Source: Gigaspora margarita
Lineage: Eukaryota; Glomeromycota; Glomeromycetes; Diversisporales; Gigasporaceae
NCBI GenBank assembly: GCA_009809945.1
Contig: WTPW01000994.1
Span: forward strand, 206,119 to 270,118
Direction of reading: 5' to 3'
Length of the DNA stretch: 64,000 nt
Of the stretch, positions 21,775-33,219 are shown piece by piece; positions within the stretch are counted from its first letter, which is position 1, and every line of letters begins with the position of its first letter. Below the pieces are notes generated by a model, which was not told where the DNA came from, ran no database searches, and saw only the letters and a program-made list of their open reading frames with translations. The translations under genes and the position numbers were made by a program.

Positions 21775-22975
21775 AATTATTAATCAATCTCAACGATATG
21801 AAGTAAAAACCAAATTATTATACAAAAAAAATAAAAAAAATCCAGACAAACCTATTAAAGTCATTAAGTGGATTGAAGTTGAACCAATTTTGTATATGAT
21901 GCATAGTCATTCTACTGCTGGACATTTAGAAAATAATGCTATATATTATAAAATATCTGAATGATATTATTGGGACCAAATGTATAAAAATGTGCAGAAC
22001 TATGTTCGTGCTTGTGAAATATATCAAAAATGAGAAAAAAGTAAAATAAAGGAACCTTTCCATCCTATTTAAAATGGAAGAGCTTTTGAACATATAGAAA
22101 TAGATTTAGTGGGACCCCTCCCTATAACTTCTTGAAATAATCACTATATTATTATTGCTACTAATTATTTTACCCGCTAGCCAGAAGTCAAAGCCATACC
22201 AGATGCAGGTGCTAAACCCTTAGCAAAATTTATTTAAAAGAAATTGTTTGTAGACATGGAGTACCTAAAATGATACACTCAGATAACAAAAAGAATTTTG
22301 TCAGTGAAATCATGAGGATATTATGTGAAAAGTTTTTAATAAAGTATATATTCTCTTCACTCTACTATCTACAAACCAACAGAATAGTTAAAAGATTAAA
22401 TAGAACCCTTTGCAACTCTCTTGCAAAAGTGACAGGAAGTAATAAAGAATGGGATACCCATATACCTGCCATACTGCTTGCATATAGGACCAAATGATAT
22501 GCAACTACAGAATATACTTCTTTCCACTTAGTATATGGTCAACAAGCTATTTTACCTATTGAAACTGTTATTTCTATAGATCTAGCTAATCTAAATTATG
22601 AAATCACTCTAGAAAATAGTATATTACAATGAGTATTTGAGTTAATTGAAGAATTACTATATCAACATGAAAATGCTAGGATAAATACAATCAAATCCCA
22701 AAAGAAACAGATGGTTAGATTTGATTCCAAAATAAAAAAAGAAGAATTTGAAATTGGAGACAAAGTTTGGGTACAAAGAAAAGATATTGAAGCTTCTCAT
22801 TTAGGAAAATTCGAAGATAAAAGAACTGGACCCTTCATCATTTAAGATAAATTGAACAATGGATCTTACAAACTTTGTACAATAGATAGAAAAACATTAA
22901 AACAGTATTACAACAGTAATTGTCTTGTTAAGTATTACAAGAAACAGAATTGGCAATCTGTGATTGTCATTTAGA
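21775..22975 (+). pseudogene. integrase (zinc-binding, DDE core, C-terminal domain), broken
   Basis: The N-terminal HHCC domain is readable (MHSHSTAGHLENNAIYYKIS, then CEIYQK). Next come the core strands HIEIDLVGPLP, IIIATNYFTR-stop-PEVKAI, MIHSDNKKNFVSEIM and RLNRTLCNSLAKV, and a C-terminal block EIGDKVWVQRKD..FEDKRTGPFII. D of IDLVGP and D of HSDN are present. The third acidic position falls in IVKRLNRT, where the family has E before the R/N pair, and reads K. Stops at 21962 (TGA for Arg), 22031 (TGA for Arg) and 22188 (TAG for Trp) inactivate it. Confidence 0.9.
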
Positions 22976-23127
22976 ATTTTCAGAGTAAATTTTTAAAACA
23001 GATCAGAAATACAGCCTTATTCTTAATTTGTTATGTGCAATAATTTTTTATTTTACCATATTTTTTTTTAGAAATTTCTATTTCTTTTTTTTTCCAAAAC
23101 AAAAAATCCTAATCTAGAAATGGAAAC

Positions 23128-23870
23128 TTTTCCTTTCAACCTCAAACCTTAATTACACTTGCAGATTTAGTTAAACAATGGAACCAAGATCCCTTATCAT
23201 ATTACAACAGTCTTGTTATTATTGGAAATTATGTTACAGTAACTAACATTATAGATGTCTTACTCTCAGTACAGTTCACTACAGAAAATGAAAACCAGAA
23301 CCAGAGCCACTCTGCTGAAATAGAACTATATGAAGAACCAGAAACAGTTAATGAAGAAACAATTTCGTTACTTTCATCAAGTGAACTCCTAACTAATGAA
23401 ACTCAAGATACTGTACTAGAAACAGATACTGTTCTTAAAGAACTTATTAAAGATCTAATAGAAGATAAACAAAATACTCCTCTACAAGAAAGTCCTCTCT
23501 TGACTTTTGTATGGAAAGATCGAGCAAATAAAATAATAAATCATTTAAACCAAGAGATTCAAGGAAGCCAAAAAGAAAAACAAATTCAAACTTTTGAAGC
23601 TTGTTACTATCTAGGACAACTTCGAGAAGAATTTAAGGATGATTCTAAGATCCTTAAAGAAATTAAGAAACTCTTTAAAACCTCTCTTGGAACACAATGA
23701 ACTTATAACTTTTGAAAAGAAGCCAATGAACTTACCAAGTTTTCCAAGATACAGACCCTTCTTGATTATATTATATCCAGTATCTATCTCTCAATAACTT
23801 GACCAAATTATCTGCTGATGATTTTGAAAGATTACTGGACCTAGAAACTCACAGAGTTTGTTCTTAAAGG
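23128..23870 (+). pseudogene. third ORF of the LTR element, downstream of integrase
   Basis: One frame is open for about 190 codons (23128-23700), the longest open run in the element. It has an acidic Glu/Thr/Ser-rich middle (LYEEPETVNEETISLLSS) and a helical C-terminal block (WKDRANKIINHLNQEIQ, FEACYYLGQLREEFKDD, KEIKKLFKTS). After TGA at 23698, coding-like sequence continues with another TGA and a shift to LYYIQYLSLNNLTKLSADDF and ends near 23868. The YYLGQL..F block resembles uncharacterised proteins I recall from Rhizophagus. Ty3 elements with an extra 3' ORF exist, sometimes envelope-like, but no signal or membrane segment is visible here. Function unknown. Confidence 0.65.
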
Positions 23871-23879
23871 GGATGAAAA

Positions 23880-24385
23880 TGTTATAGACTGGGTTGCTTG
23901 ACCTAAGTACATTTTTATAGTTTTACAGTTTTACAGTTTTACAGTTTTAAAGTTTTACAGTTTTATAGTTTTATAGTTTTACAGTTTTATAGTTTTACAG
24001 TTTTACAGTTTTACAGTTTTACAGTTTTACAATTTTATTGTTTTATAGTTTTATTATTATATTATCATTAGTATTTTATTAGCTTTTCAAAATGTATATA
24101 AATCCTAGCTTTTTTCTCTTCAGCACATTAGACTCAGATTCTCCTCCTCCTCCTCTAATGACTACAACTAAATATTCTCTTTGAATTATATCATATTATT
24201 ATAAATAAAATATATCTTATCCCAATAAATATTCTCTTGCTCTTTGATAAATATATCCTGAACCGCTCTAGTGAAGTAATATTCCACTTGCACACCACTT
24301 TATATCTTTTTTGACCCTTACAAGATCCCTGTTGCCATATGTTGTATTGCAAGTACTATATTGAAAGCTATAGTTGCTTGTAACA
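23880..24385 (+). repeat. 3' LTR
   Basis: It starts TGTTATAGACTGGGTTGC and ends TTGCTTGTAACA. It contains a longer TTTTACAG array (about 23917-24060), the TATATAA box and the same 3' half as the 5' LTR. It is preceded by the purine tract AAAGGGGATGAAAA and followed by TTAG. Confidence 0.92.
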
Positions 24386-24672
24386 TTAGCTTATAAATAA
24401 GACAAATGTTTGCAATAAAATCTTTATTAATCCTTATCTAAGAGATTATAAAAAATTAAAAATAGATTAAAAAATTTTGATTTTAAATGAAAACCCAAAT
24501 ATACTTAATTTCTGTTTATAAATTTATAAACTACCTGCTTTAATGCTTCAGATAATATATAAATGCTTTATACTTATCTACTTTAGCCTTAATTCTTAAT
24601 AAATATTATAATATATTCAATTTTAATTATTTTTTATAAAATGCTTTTTTCAATTCCAAATTTCAGATTGGT
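24386..24672. other. AT-rich DNA after the LTR element
   Basis: No gene, RNA or terminal repeat is seen between the 3' LTR and the tandem duplication. Confidence 0.5.
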
Positions 24673-24834
24673 AACAATCAATAAAGCAGGTTTTTTTGTT
24701 TAGACAATTTACAACTACAGGTAATGGATAAATCAGATAAGTAAAATTAAGGCAACAATCAATAAAGCAGGTTTTTTTGTTTAGACAATTTACAACTGCA
24801 GGTAATGGATAAATCAGATAAGTAAAATAAAGAA
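24673..24834. repeat. 81-bp tandem duplication
   Basis: AACAATCAATAAAGCAGG recurs at 24673 and 24754 and the whole 81-bp unit is almost identical in both (one A/G change in ACTACAGG/ACTGCAGG). 81 is a multiple of three, so the minus frame stays open across both units, but no other coding signs are present. Confidence 0.9.
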
Positions 24835-25096
24835 GCACTTCAATAAAAAAAAAAGGAACACTTGCTTTTGTTCCAAGTCAAATTCATATGCATGTTGCAC
24901 CTGTATTTGTTGATCTTGGCCAATTAGAATCATGATATGTAAGTCACATGTTCTAGTTAATAAGGATTATAATTTGAATAATTCTTATTCTCAATCAGAA
25001 ATATATTACAGATCTATCCATTTAAAATTCACAGATAAGGATATCTGCATTTAATTTGAATTGTTGGATCAATTCAAATTAGATGGATTGTGGATT

Positions 25097-25400
25097 GAAG
25101 CATTACTATATTTTGCTTTTAAGTAAAGTTGTTTAGAGTATAATTTTACATATCTTTGCTATTTTAAAATTAGTAAATATTTGTTTTGATAAAGTTACAT
25201 TTTGAAATAGTACAAAATTAACAAAATTTTTACTTAGTTTTCAAGCTCAATTTTTCTCTTTTCTTGTTCTATATAACTGTAAAATTTAATTTTAAGTTAA
25301 TTAGTAAAGCTAAAGAAAATCTTTAGCTAAAAGTTTATAATAAATTATATGTTTTTATTATAATTTTTATTATAGACAGCAATCAAAAGGCATGTCTTAT
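25097..25400. mobile_element. half copy of the 1-kb foldback family
   Basis: This matches the right arm of the elements at 17824 and 19753: AAGTAAAGTTGTTTAGAGTA, the AGTTACATTTTGAAA block, and the final TTATAATTTTTATTATA followed by GGCATGTCTTAT. The left arm is absent. It suggests deletion at the palindrome centre. A lone CATAGGACATGTCC near 48510 may be a footprint of the same family. Confidence 0.75.
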
Positions 25401-25957
25401 GTCTGAAATTTTGAGGTCAATAGAATACAAGATTGTTCAGCAACTAAATTTTTGCAGCAAGTAATGAAAGAATTGATAATTTCAATTCAAGCTAGCATAA
25501 TTTGATTACTATATATCATGTTAGCAAGTTATACAGCAAAATGTTTACAGTACTCCATGATAAAAATTGCAAATCAATTTGACTTAACCACATACTGCAG
25601 TCACTGAATAACAAATAAGTTCTGTAATATAATAGAAATCACAATAATTCCAATACCAATTAATAAGCACATGTGGAAACTAACTTTATATATTATGTTT
25701 TGTAACCGACATTTTTTTTATTAAACAACATTAGAAAACACAATAATTCTAATACAAATAGCATGGTGGACAAACTATGTTATACAAGCTTCCAGATCTG
25801 AAAATCGTGACTCAGGACCGATCTGTCCAATAAAGGAACAGGGATGATCGATCACATGAAATTAAATGATTGGTCATATTCGTACACATGATAACCGGCC
25901 AATCAATTTTTATAAAATTACAATAACGTTCAAAAAATCTTTATTTACTAACTCAAA
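25401..25957. other. intergenic DNA, no gene seen
   Basis: Only weak short inverted motifs are seen (for example TGATTGGTCATAT and its neighbours near 25870). Nothing could be assigned. Confidence 0.5.
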
Positions 25958-26075
25958 GATATCTCATGATCCAGAAGTCAGAATTTGACGAAACTTACAC
26001 CATTCGATTCATCTCAATGAGACAAATCGAATGGTATAAGTTTCACCAAATTCTATCCACTAGAACATGAGATAT
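25958..26075. mobile_element. short palindromic MITE, GATATCTCATG ends
   Basis: GATATCTCATGATCCAGAAG on the left mirrors the right arm ending ACATGAGATATT, with the core ACCATTCGATT/AATCGAATGGT. Similar small palindromes with a CATTCGAA- or GATTCG-type core occur at 49657-49878 and 54376-54494, suggesting a recurrent design rather than a single family. Confidence 0.75.
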
Positions 26076-27693
26076 TAACGATATTACAATTCCTTATTTG
26101 TTTATACATTTCTTATTTTTAAATGCGTGTACATTATTTCCACTTAATCTATTCAATAAATATACTTTGTTAAATCGTTTCTAAATCATTCTATTTGTAT
26201 TTTAAAAGTAATAGTTAAAATAATTAAAATTTAACTTATAAAATAACAAGTTCATTTGTAATACGTATAACTTTAGATTTAAAGCATATAAAAACGAGTA
26301 ACTTATCTTTTTTACTCTGCTTTTTATATAAACACTATTTCGAACTTGTTTTGGCGTTCTTTAAAAAGTACTAGATCTTAGTTTTGCATCGTTTGTCCCT
26401 GGTTTTGACACTTAAATACCTTTGTGTACTAGAAATATGGGCTTAACTATCTTAGATCTCTTATAAACTTCGTCTCTAATAAAACTTTTTAACTATTGGG
26501 ATATTTAGGATTAATTTTAATATAAGACGGGGCAGACAAAGAACTTTCGCTAGCTTTTTTTTTGAAGTAAACTTAATTGGTAAGTTTCGAAAAATCACGA
26601 GAATACAAAGTACTTTAAACTGTATAAAAAATCAAAAAAAAATTTTTATTAAATTGGCTAAGCCACAATGTCGATCATCCAAATTCGGGGTCGTCCACTG
26701 TTGTGGCCTTGGGAGAGACTTCCAAAACTCGTATGCCAATTTAGCTACTGGGCCACAATCATTAAGGGTTCGGAAATTTATAAACGAATGTATTTTATTA
26801 AATATTTTGGGAGAGCGATTTATTAGATTTTGGGAGAGCGAATTATATACATGTGCGTGTGTAAGAAAATATATATAAAAATTAAAGAAAGATAAACTCA
26901 AAATAAAAACTTAAAAAAAAACTTAAGATAATCTAACTGTCCCTTCTCTTCATATACCGATCCTTTTATATTCCCACCCGAATTACTCGATTACCAAGAA
27001 TGAGGTTCGAGCTACGATATTTACAAGAATGTGGTAATGGGAATTTACTACGCAGAAATGTAGTAATGGGAAGAAAATGAAGTAATGATGTAGTAATCGG
27101 CCTGGGTAACCGACCGATCATCCAAATGTAATCATCGATTCCCGTGATCAGGAATCGGATCCCATCGAAAATAAAAAATTTTCGACCAACACCACCATGC
27201 TAATGCAAATTAACTCGACCACATACCGTGGCCATCAGAATACAAAGTTCCTTAACAGAATTTTTGCAGTTAATCATAATTTAAATTACGATAATTTCAA
27301 CTCTAAATAGAAATCACGATTATCCCAACCATCGAAATAGTGATTAATAGAAATCAGGTCACTCACAACGCTCTTTTCTTTACAATTCATCGAAACCTCA
27401 TAATTGTGCCGATTTCTCAATCTATCCCAGCCACCATAGAGTAGTCACCACTTGTAGTGTTGCTTCTCGTTCATTCTACTGTTATGATAATACCTAGTGC
27501 AATCTCATTTGCTAATTTTTTTGGGACACATCGTTTCATTTTAACTATTTACTTGCAATGTATTCTGCGGACTTTAAATGGATTTATTTTCTAGCACTTT
27601 TGGCTAACTAGTCACATGATTGGTCATATCTATTCTTTTCAATTGAAGTATTCGAAATAATTTATTTACCTTTTTTTATCCTTTTATTTGTTC
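26076..27693. other. intergenic, 1.6 kb, with a possible repeat fragment at 26650-26880
   Basis: Base composition is less AT-biased than the left end, but no gene structure is seen. Two overlapping frames, one on each strand, at 26632-26901 come from one GC-richer segment (FGVVHCCGLGRDFQNSYANL on plus). I have a weak memory of this peptide recurring in Rhizophagus predicted proteins, so it may be a dispersed repeat rather than an exon. The rest shows nothing. Confidence 0.4.
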
Positions 27694-27983
27694 TAGGGTG
27701 CTCTCAAGCACCTAAATTAATAGGTCGGAGCATAATTTTTAATTAGTGGAAAATAAATTATTCGTTCAAGCGAGTTCATTATCGCGATCAAAAAAAAAAG
27801 ATGGTCAGAGACCATCTTTTTTTATCACAGAGTTACGTTGATTGGCTAAAATTTAATATCCGCATTTCGCAAAATGAACTTTGGCAAAATTACCGTAAGG
27901 CTTACTTCAATTAATAGTAGTACTTGTGCACGATCTCTATAACTAGCAAATCAAATTGAGAGAGATACTTGAGAGCACCCCTA
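27694..27983. mobile_element. MITE with TAGGGTGCTCTCAAG ends
   Basis: TAGGGTGCTCTCAAGCA and TACTTGAGAGCACCCCTA are inverted ends of a 290-bp non-coding segment. A perfect internal hairpin, AAAAAAGATGGTC..GACCATCTTTTTT, lies near 27787-27820. No clear target duplication. Confidence 0.7.
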
Positions 27984-28318
27984 ATCTAATTTTTGCTAAT
28001 ATATTTAATTCAATAGATTACATAATTTTTAGGTTATTTGAATTGATATAATAAATAATGTTTTATTTTTTTGAAAATTATTTCAAAATATGGATTTTAA
28101 ATTTTGACCTTATCAAGGGCGCCAGCGGCGCCACATTTACACTGTAATTTATATGGTTGATCTCTTGAGATTAAATGTGTAACACCATAGGAGAGAATTT
28201 TTCTATCCTTAACTGTTCCATTTTGTTTAGTCTTTATATTCGCCTTAAAGCACTAAATACTAAATTAGTTTTGTGAATTCCTAGTTAAAAAAAACGCTTA
28301 TATATAGCTATTTTGAAT

Positions 28319-28319
<1 letters not shown>

Positions 28320-28364
<45 letters not shown>
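28320..28364. repeat. homopolymer T tract, about 44 bases
   Basis: An uninterrupted run of T directly precedes the foldback at 28371. It may be a poly(A) tail of a lost minus-strand retroposon or simple slippage; run length in an assembly is unreliable. Confidence 0.85.
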
Positions 28365-28367
<3 letters not shown>

Positions 28368-28370
28368 TAT

Positions 28371-28750
28371 GTACCGTTGAACCTTCTAAAACCGATCCTG
28401 TCAAAATCAATAACCTGTCAAATCTGATAAAAAATTAATCTATCAAGTCGGTGCCTGATATATAAATCTGATAGTTTACTGTTGAACCTCCCTGCGGTGC
28501 CTGATATATAAATCTACTTCTCGATACTGATACAAAACGTGTCTAGCATGCATATCGGTTTTGGAAGGTTCAACAGTAGTTTATAATGTTTTCAAATCCG
28601 ATAACCTCTCGACACTGATACAAAACTTGTACACCATATCGGTTTTGGGAGGTTCAACAGTATCAGGTATCGACTTGGTAAATTAATTTTTTATCAGATT
28701 TGAAAGGTTATCAATTTTGACAGGGTAAGTTTTGGGAGGTTCAACAATAC
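28371..28750. mobile_element. foldback element, CCGTTGAACC / GGTTCAACA repeats
   Basis: The outer arms (GTTGAACCTTCTAAAACCGA and its mirror AAGTTTTGGGAGGTTCAAC) extend about 85 bp through TCTGATAAAAAATTAAT. Inner copies of GTTGAACC, TGCCTGATATATAAATCT and ATCGGTTTTGG..GGTTCAACAGT repeat the same theme two to three times, so it looks internally amplified. TA lies at each end. Non-coding. Confidence 0.8.
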
Positions 28751-29634
28751 TTGCATTTCTTTAGTTATGAAGAAGTATTTGTGTTTTTTCTTTCCGTGAC
28801 TCTTGTTCATGATCGTAAAGCTTCATGTAAGAATCGATCTTTAAATTGAATGGTTCTTTTCAGAATCATATTCCATCTGGATGATTTATGGTCGAAATAG
28901 TCGTCCAAAATGACTTGGAAAGTATAGTAAAGAAATGAATTGAAAAATTTAACCTGATTTTTTATATATAAAAAAAAAAAAGAAGACGCGCTTGATCTTA
29001 ATTTTAAATTTAACAAGTGATCGACAAACCGAATTTTTGATTTTTTTTTTTTTTTGTTTTTATATGAATTTTTTTTCATATGAATTTCGCGAATAGTACA
29101 AAACCAAAAAGCAAATGTTACGATTGTATAGAGCAAGTTTAGATTCGAAGGAAAGTAAAGAGTTTTTATATATGCCGTTCCTGAAGTTGACACCTACCTG
29201 AAGTTACTTGACCGAAACTAGCCCCTGAAATTAGATCATCTTGCGCGCGTCATCTAGGAATTTTAAAAGTCCAATCCCTGTCCAGAACTAGTTAAAATTA
29301 GTTCATAATCCTAGTCTGAACCGGTCTATGTATAACGGTTTAATATATAGAACTATAACGGATGACTCGATCAATTTTTTTATGTAGAAAAACTGGGTTT
29401 ACTACAGTATATGTAAAAAACCACACCCCTAAGCGGATGAACATTGTTTTAATTATAACATTGTCGACGTAATAGTAAATATGTATATCAGACGATTTTG
29501 AAGTTTTGATTGTGGAACTAAGTCTGCATGTCCAGTCACAGAACCGGTCCGAGCCCGTTCGTTGTGAACTGCATAACATTCCTAAACTTCAACAGATTCA
29601 CAAGAGTCAACATTCAAAAATATTACAACAATCT
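28751..29634. other. intergenic DNA, no gene supported
   Basis: The 128-codon minus frame at 28807-29193 has a Lys/Ser/Phe-rich composition, no recognisable domain and no splice context that would make a gene. I see nothing else here. Confidence 0.45.
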
Positions 29635-29792
29635 ATATATTTAAAAACACTGACGGTTACACAATTCATGCACTGTCACGTTTAGAGTACTATGTATAAA
29701 TACTTACTATGGTTACACAAAGTTTCTATTTTTAATATTTAATATATTATATCTTTAATCCTAACCCTAAAACTAATAAGTAAACCTTTTTT

Positions 29793-30447
29793 GGCCCCTA
29801 ATTGAAAGTTGTAGAGCTCATTTTTCTGATTCTAATGGTGGTTAAATGATCAAAATCGGCCCAGTGGATCCCAAGATACTTGGGATCAAAGAAGAGAACA
29901 TAAGGATCGGCAAATCCACTGTTACACAAACCATTTATTTTTCTTTACATACGTTTTGAAACTTTTTTTTATAATAATGAAAAATTTTACTAAGAAAATA
30001 ATAAAACACGTCTTAAGAAACTAGCATTTTTTTGAGCCAAAGAACAAGTTTACTTAAGAGCCTAATTTCAATTGTAATATTAAAATTTTGCGCAAATCAC
30101 GATTTTTCGTTTGACGGTTTTTTCTAACTTATATTTGTTTTTTTTACATACGTTTTGAAAAGTTTTTTTATCGTGGTGAAAAATTTTACTAAGAAAATGA
30201 TAAAACACATCTTATGAAACTAGCATTTTTTTAGGCCAAAGAATAAGTTTACTTAAGAGCCCAAAGTCAATTCTGATAATAAAATTTTGCGCAAATCACG
30301 ATTTTTCATTTGTCGATTTTTTCTATAGTGTTTTGTATAACCAATCCTTATGTTCTCTTATTTGATCCCAAATATCTTGGGATCCACTGGGTTGATTTTG
30401 ATGATTTAGCTACCATTAGAATTAGAAAATTGAGCTCTATAACTTAG
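29793..30447. mobile_element. foldback element sharing core with the 7899-8897 array
   Basis: The left arm (AATTGAAAGTTGTAGAGCTC, then ATCGGCCCAGTGGATCCCAA) is mirrored on the right (TTGGGATCCACTGGGTTGAT, then GAGCTCTATAACTT). Between the arms a unit containing CATACGTTTTGAAA and CAAATCACGATTTTTC is directly repeated (about 29940-30110 and 30140-30310). The arm sequence matches the unit core of the 8-kb array. Confidence 0.8.
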
Positions 30448-30464
30448 AGTTAGAATCTGGATAC

Positions 30465-30835
30465 ATTTATATTATCTGGATATAAATAAAATCAAAAAAT
30501 ATATCTGGATTAATCTATTTTAAATTCAAATATAAATATACAGTATCTAAAATGTATTCAGATATAAATATATATCCAGATAAAAAATATATTCAGATAT
30601 AAATATAGTATATATTTGGATATAAAAATATATCTGGATTTATTTTCTATTTGAATTTATTTTTTATTCAGATTTATTTTTTATCTGGATTTATTTTTTA
30701 TCCAAATTTATTTTCTATTCAGATTTATATATTATATCCAGATTTATATTATATCTGGATACAGAAATTCAAAAAATTGAATCCAGATTTATTTAAAATC
30801 CAGATTCATCTGAATATAAATATATATTTGAATTC
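30465..30835. repeat. TATCTGGATA / ATCCAGAT dyad repeats
   Basis: About fifteen scattered copies of ATCTGGAT, ATCCAGAT or ATTCAGAT are separated by TTTATTTT or ATAAATATA, in both orientations. The 93-codon frame at 30651-30932 is composed of these repeats and is not a gene. Confidence 0.75.
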
Positions 30836-31207
30836 AACTACTATCTTTACTATAACTTTCAATTTGATGCCAAAGAAAGTTTACTTATTAGTTTTAGGAT
30901 TAAGGTTAGGGTTAGGATTAGAATTAAGTTAGAGAGAATACTCAAATAGAAAATCTTATATAACTATAGTGGAAATAGCAAAATACTATAGTGAAAATAG
31001 TAATTACCTAAATAAATTGTGTAACAAGATATATTGTTTATTTTATTTATTTTATAAAAATTAAAACTTTTAAGCAAAATTATTTTGGCATTTACTAATA
31101 AAATTTAATACAATTTTCTATTTTATATTTAAAAACACTAATAGTTATACATTTTATATATTGTCATATTTAGAATACTATGTATAAATAAATATACCAA
31201 TCTAATT

Positions 31208-31691
31208 TTTAATATAAAAACAATAAATAAATTATTTAATAAATAGTTTTTTTTTTATTTTATTAATTTGTTTTAAATATAGGCCGTCAGCGAAGCGACG
31301 GGTTATACCTAGTCTTTTTAAAAGCAGTAGTTAATTTAATATGATAATGTGATAAAAATTTTTGGGAATATGAGATATTATTATTATACTTGAAAACATT
31401 GCACGGAGTTTCTACAGCAGAGAAATGCGATTCACATTCGGGCGACATTACTTTGAGAATCACAATATCATGGGTAGTTTGAAGAAGAGTTACCCAGTGA
31501 TTATCACAATCAGCGTTATAAGTTCAAAAATTTTTATTGGCGTAAACGCAAAAAAAACATGCACCAAAAAAAAAAATTTATATGCGCGTTATATATACGG
31601 AGAGTTCGGGCAAAATTAAATTTATGTGCGCTGCGCCTACTGCGCCGATCCAATTTATATCACTGAAGCAAATCTTACGTTTTTGATACTC
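31208..31691. other. intergenic DNA, no gene seen
   Basis: A short GC-richer stretch, GCCGTCAGCGAAGCGACGG, at about 31282 can form a small hairpin. Otherwise there is no feature; the 64-codon plus frame at 31425-31619 has no recognisable sequence. Confidence 0.45.
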
Positions 31692-32783
31692 CTGCACTTA
31701 CTTTTTTGATACTGATCGACATGAAAATCACAGTAAAAATAAGAATTTAGCGAAGATATCTTGGCAACCATAAGACCAAATTTGGNNNNNNNNNNNNNNN
31801 NNNNNNNNNNNNNNNNNNNNNNNNNNNNNNNNNNNNNNNNNNNNNNNNNNNNNNNNNNNNNNNNNNNNNNNNNNNNNNNNNNNNNNNNNNNNNNNNNNNN
31901 NNNNNNNNNNNNNNNNNNNNNNNNNNNNNNNNNNNNNNNNNNNNNNNNNNNNNNNNNNNNNNNNNNNNNNNNNNNNNNNNNNNNNNNNNNNNNNNNNNNN
32001 NNNNNNNNNNNNNNNNNNNNNNNNNNNNNNNNNNNNNNNNNNNNNNNNNNNNNNNNNNNNNNNNNNNNNNNNNNNNNNNNNNNNNNNNNNNNNNNNNNNN
32101 NNNNNNNNNNNNNNNNNNNNNNNNNNNNNNNNNNNNNNNNNNNNNNNNNNNNNNNNNNNNNNNNNNNNNNNNNNNNNNNNNNNNNNNNNNNNNNNNNNNN
32201 NNNNNNNNNNNNNNNNNNNNNNNNNNNNNNNNNNNNNNNNNNNNNNNNNNNNNNNNNNNNNNNNNNNNNNNNNNNNNNNNNNNNNNNNNNNNNNNNNNNN
32301 NNNNNNNNNNNNNNNNNNNNNNNNNNNNNNNNNNNNNNNNNNNNNNNNNNNNNNNNNNNNNNNNNNNNNNNNNNNNNNNNNNNNNNNNNNNNNNNNNNNN
32401 NNNNNNNNNNNNNNNNNNNNNNNNNNNNNNNNNNNNNNNNNNNNNNNNNNNNNNNNNNNNNNNNNNACAACCACTTGACTAAATTCGATGAATTTTTTTT
32501 TATTTGAATTCTATGAAGCCATAGAATTCAAATAAAAAAGTTTTACCAAATTTGGGGGACCGTTAAAGCCAGGTTCGTTAGGGTTAGTTTTTTTGATGCA
32601 GTTAAGGTTAGCAGGCTACATAGATATCAAGAATGGAACTTATGCAATGTGCAGATCAATATGTAAACAGACCTGGCTTTAACCGATCCCCAAATTTGGT
32701 CTTATGGTTGCCAAGATATCTTCGCTCAAAGTTTTGAAAATTCTTATTTTTACTGGGATTTTCATGTAAAAAAGTAAGTGCAG
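31692..32783. mobile_element. palindromic element spanning an assembly gap
   Basis: The left arm at 31692-31785 (…ATATCTTGGCAACCATAAGA) is the complement of the right arm at 32690-32783 (TCTTATGGTTGCCAAGATAT…). A third arm fragment at 32547-32576 (CCAAATTTGGGGGACCG) mirrors 32668-32699. The gap begins exactly inside the arm, as expected when assembly fails at an inverted repeat. The loop side has GTTAGGGTTAG. Confidence 0.8.
31786..32466. other. assembly gap (681 N)
   Basis: Unknown bases; the true length may differ. Long open frames reported by translating across the N run are artefacts. Confidence 0.99.
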
Positions 32784-33219
32784 ACAATCATTCGGCCTAA
32801 GTTAGGGATAGTTTGAGGGTATAGTTTAGGCCATTCTGTGTAATTCTGGTCGATCACTGGGTTAACTGTTCTTTGGTCATTTTTTTTTGCATATTTAAAT
32901 TTTCGAAATGATAATTTCGAATAAAATACAACAATTAGCCTTTTATAACTAATCTCCACAATAGCAAAACTTTTGTTTTTTTTCCAAAAAAAAAATTATT
33001 TAATAGAGCTTTCGACTATATGAACTGCCGGTTCGTTGTATAGAAAACTGAAATAACATTATTTTGAACAAGTTTTAGCATGAAAAACACTAATGAAAAG
33101 AAAATATTATTTATTTAATATAATTCAGGAAATATTGATATATTGATTATTCCCTGAAAAAAAAAAACCAAGTTTAGGTTGTATATTTTTTAATACAAAA
33201 TTCTAACTAATTGAATAGC
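32784..33219. other. intergenic and 3' flank of the PARP-like gene
   Basis: No gene seen. It lies downstream (3') of the minus-strand gene at 33220-33878. The 65-codon minus frame at 32762-32959 is not recognised. Confidence 0.5.

Larger units (their letters stand above)
11777..24385 (+). mobile_element. degenerate Ty3-type LTR retrotransposon, 12.6 kb, with nested insertions
   Basis: Two similar LTRs (11777-12245 and 23880-24385) start TGTTATAG; the 3' copy ends TTGTAACA and the 5' copy TTGTAATA. TTAG precedes and follows the element. A purine tract (AAAGGGGATGAAAA) abuts the 3' LTR. Between them, on the plus strand, are gag with a zinc knuckle, protease, a Cys-rich segment, reverse transcriptase, RNase H and integrase, which is the Ty3 order, then a third ORF. 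All are broken by stops and shifts. Insertions: MITEs at 13491, 14048 and 21565; palindromes at 17824-18852 and 19753-21113. Confidence 0.92.
29635..31207. mobile_element. composite element with ~70-bp direct terminal repeats and inner foldback
   Basis: A block beginning TTAAAAACACT and ending TACTATGTATAAATA is present at 29641-29702 and again at 31129-31190 in the same orientation. Inside, AATCCTAACCCTAAAACTAA (29757) is inverted near 30868-30912. Within that lies a foldback (29793-30447), followed by TATCCAGAT/ATCTGGATA dyad repeats (30465-30835). The boundaries are inferred from the direct repeats; it may instead be a tandemly duplicated target. Confidence 0.55.

Noticed and set aside
31655-32507. 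Long open frames of 248-271 codons on both strands
   Set aside because: They are translations across the N gap; only a few dozen residues come from real bases.
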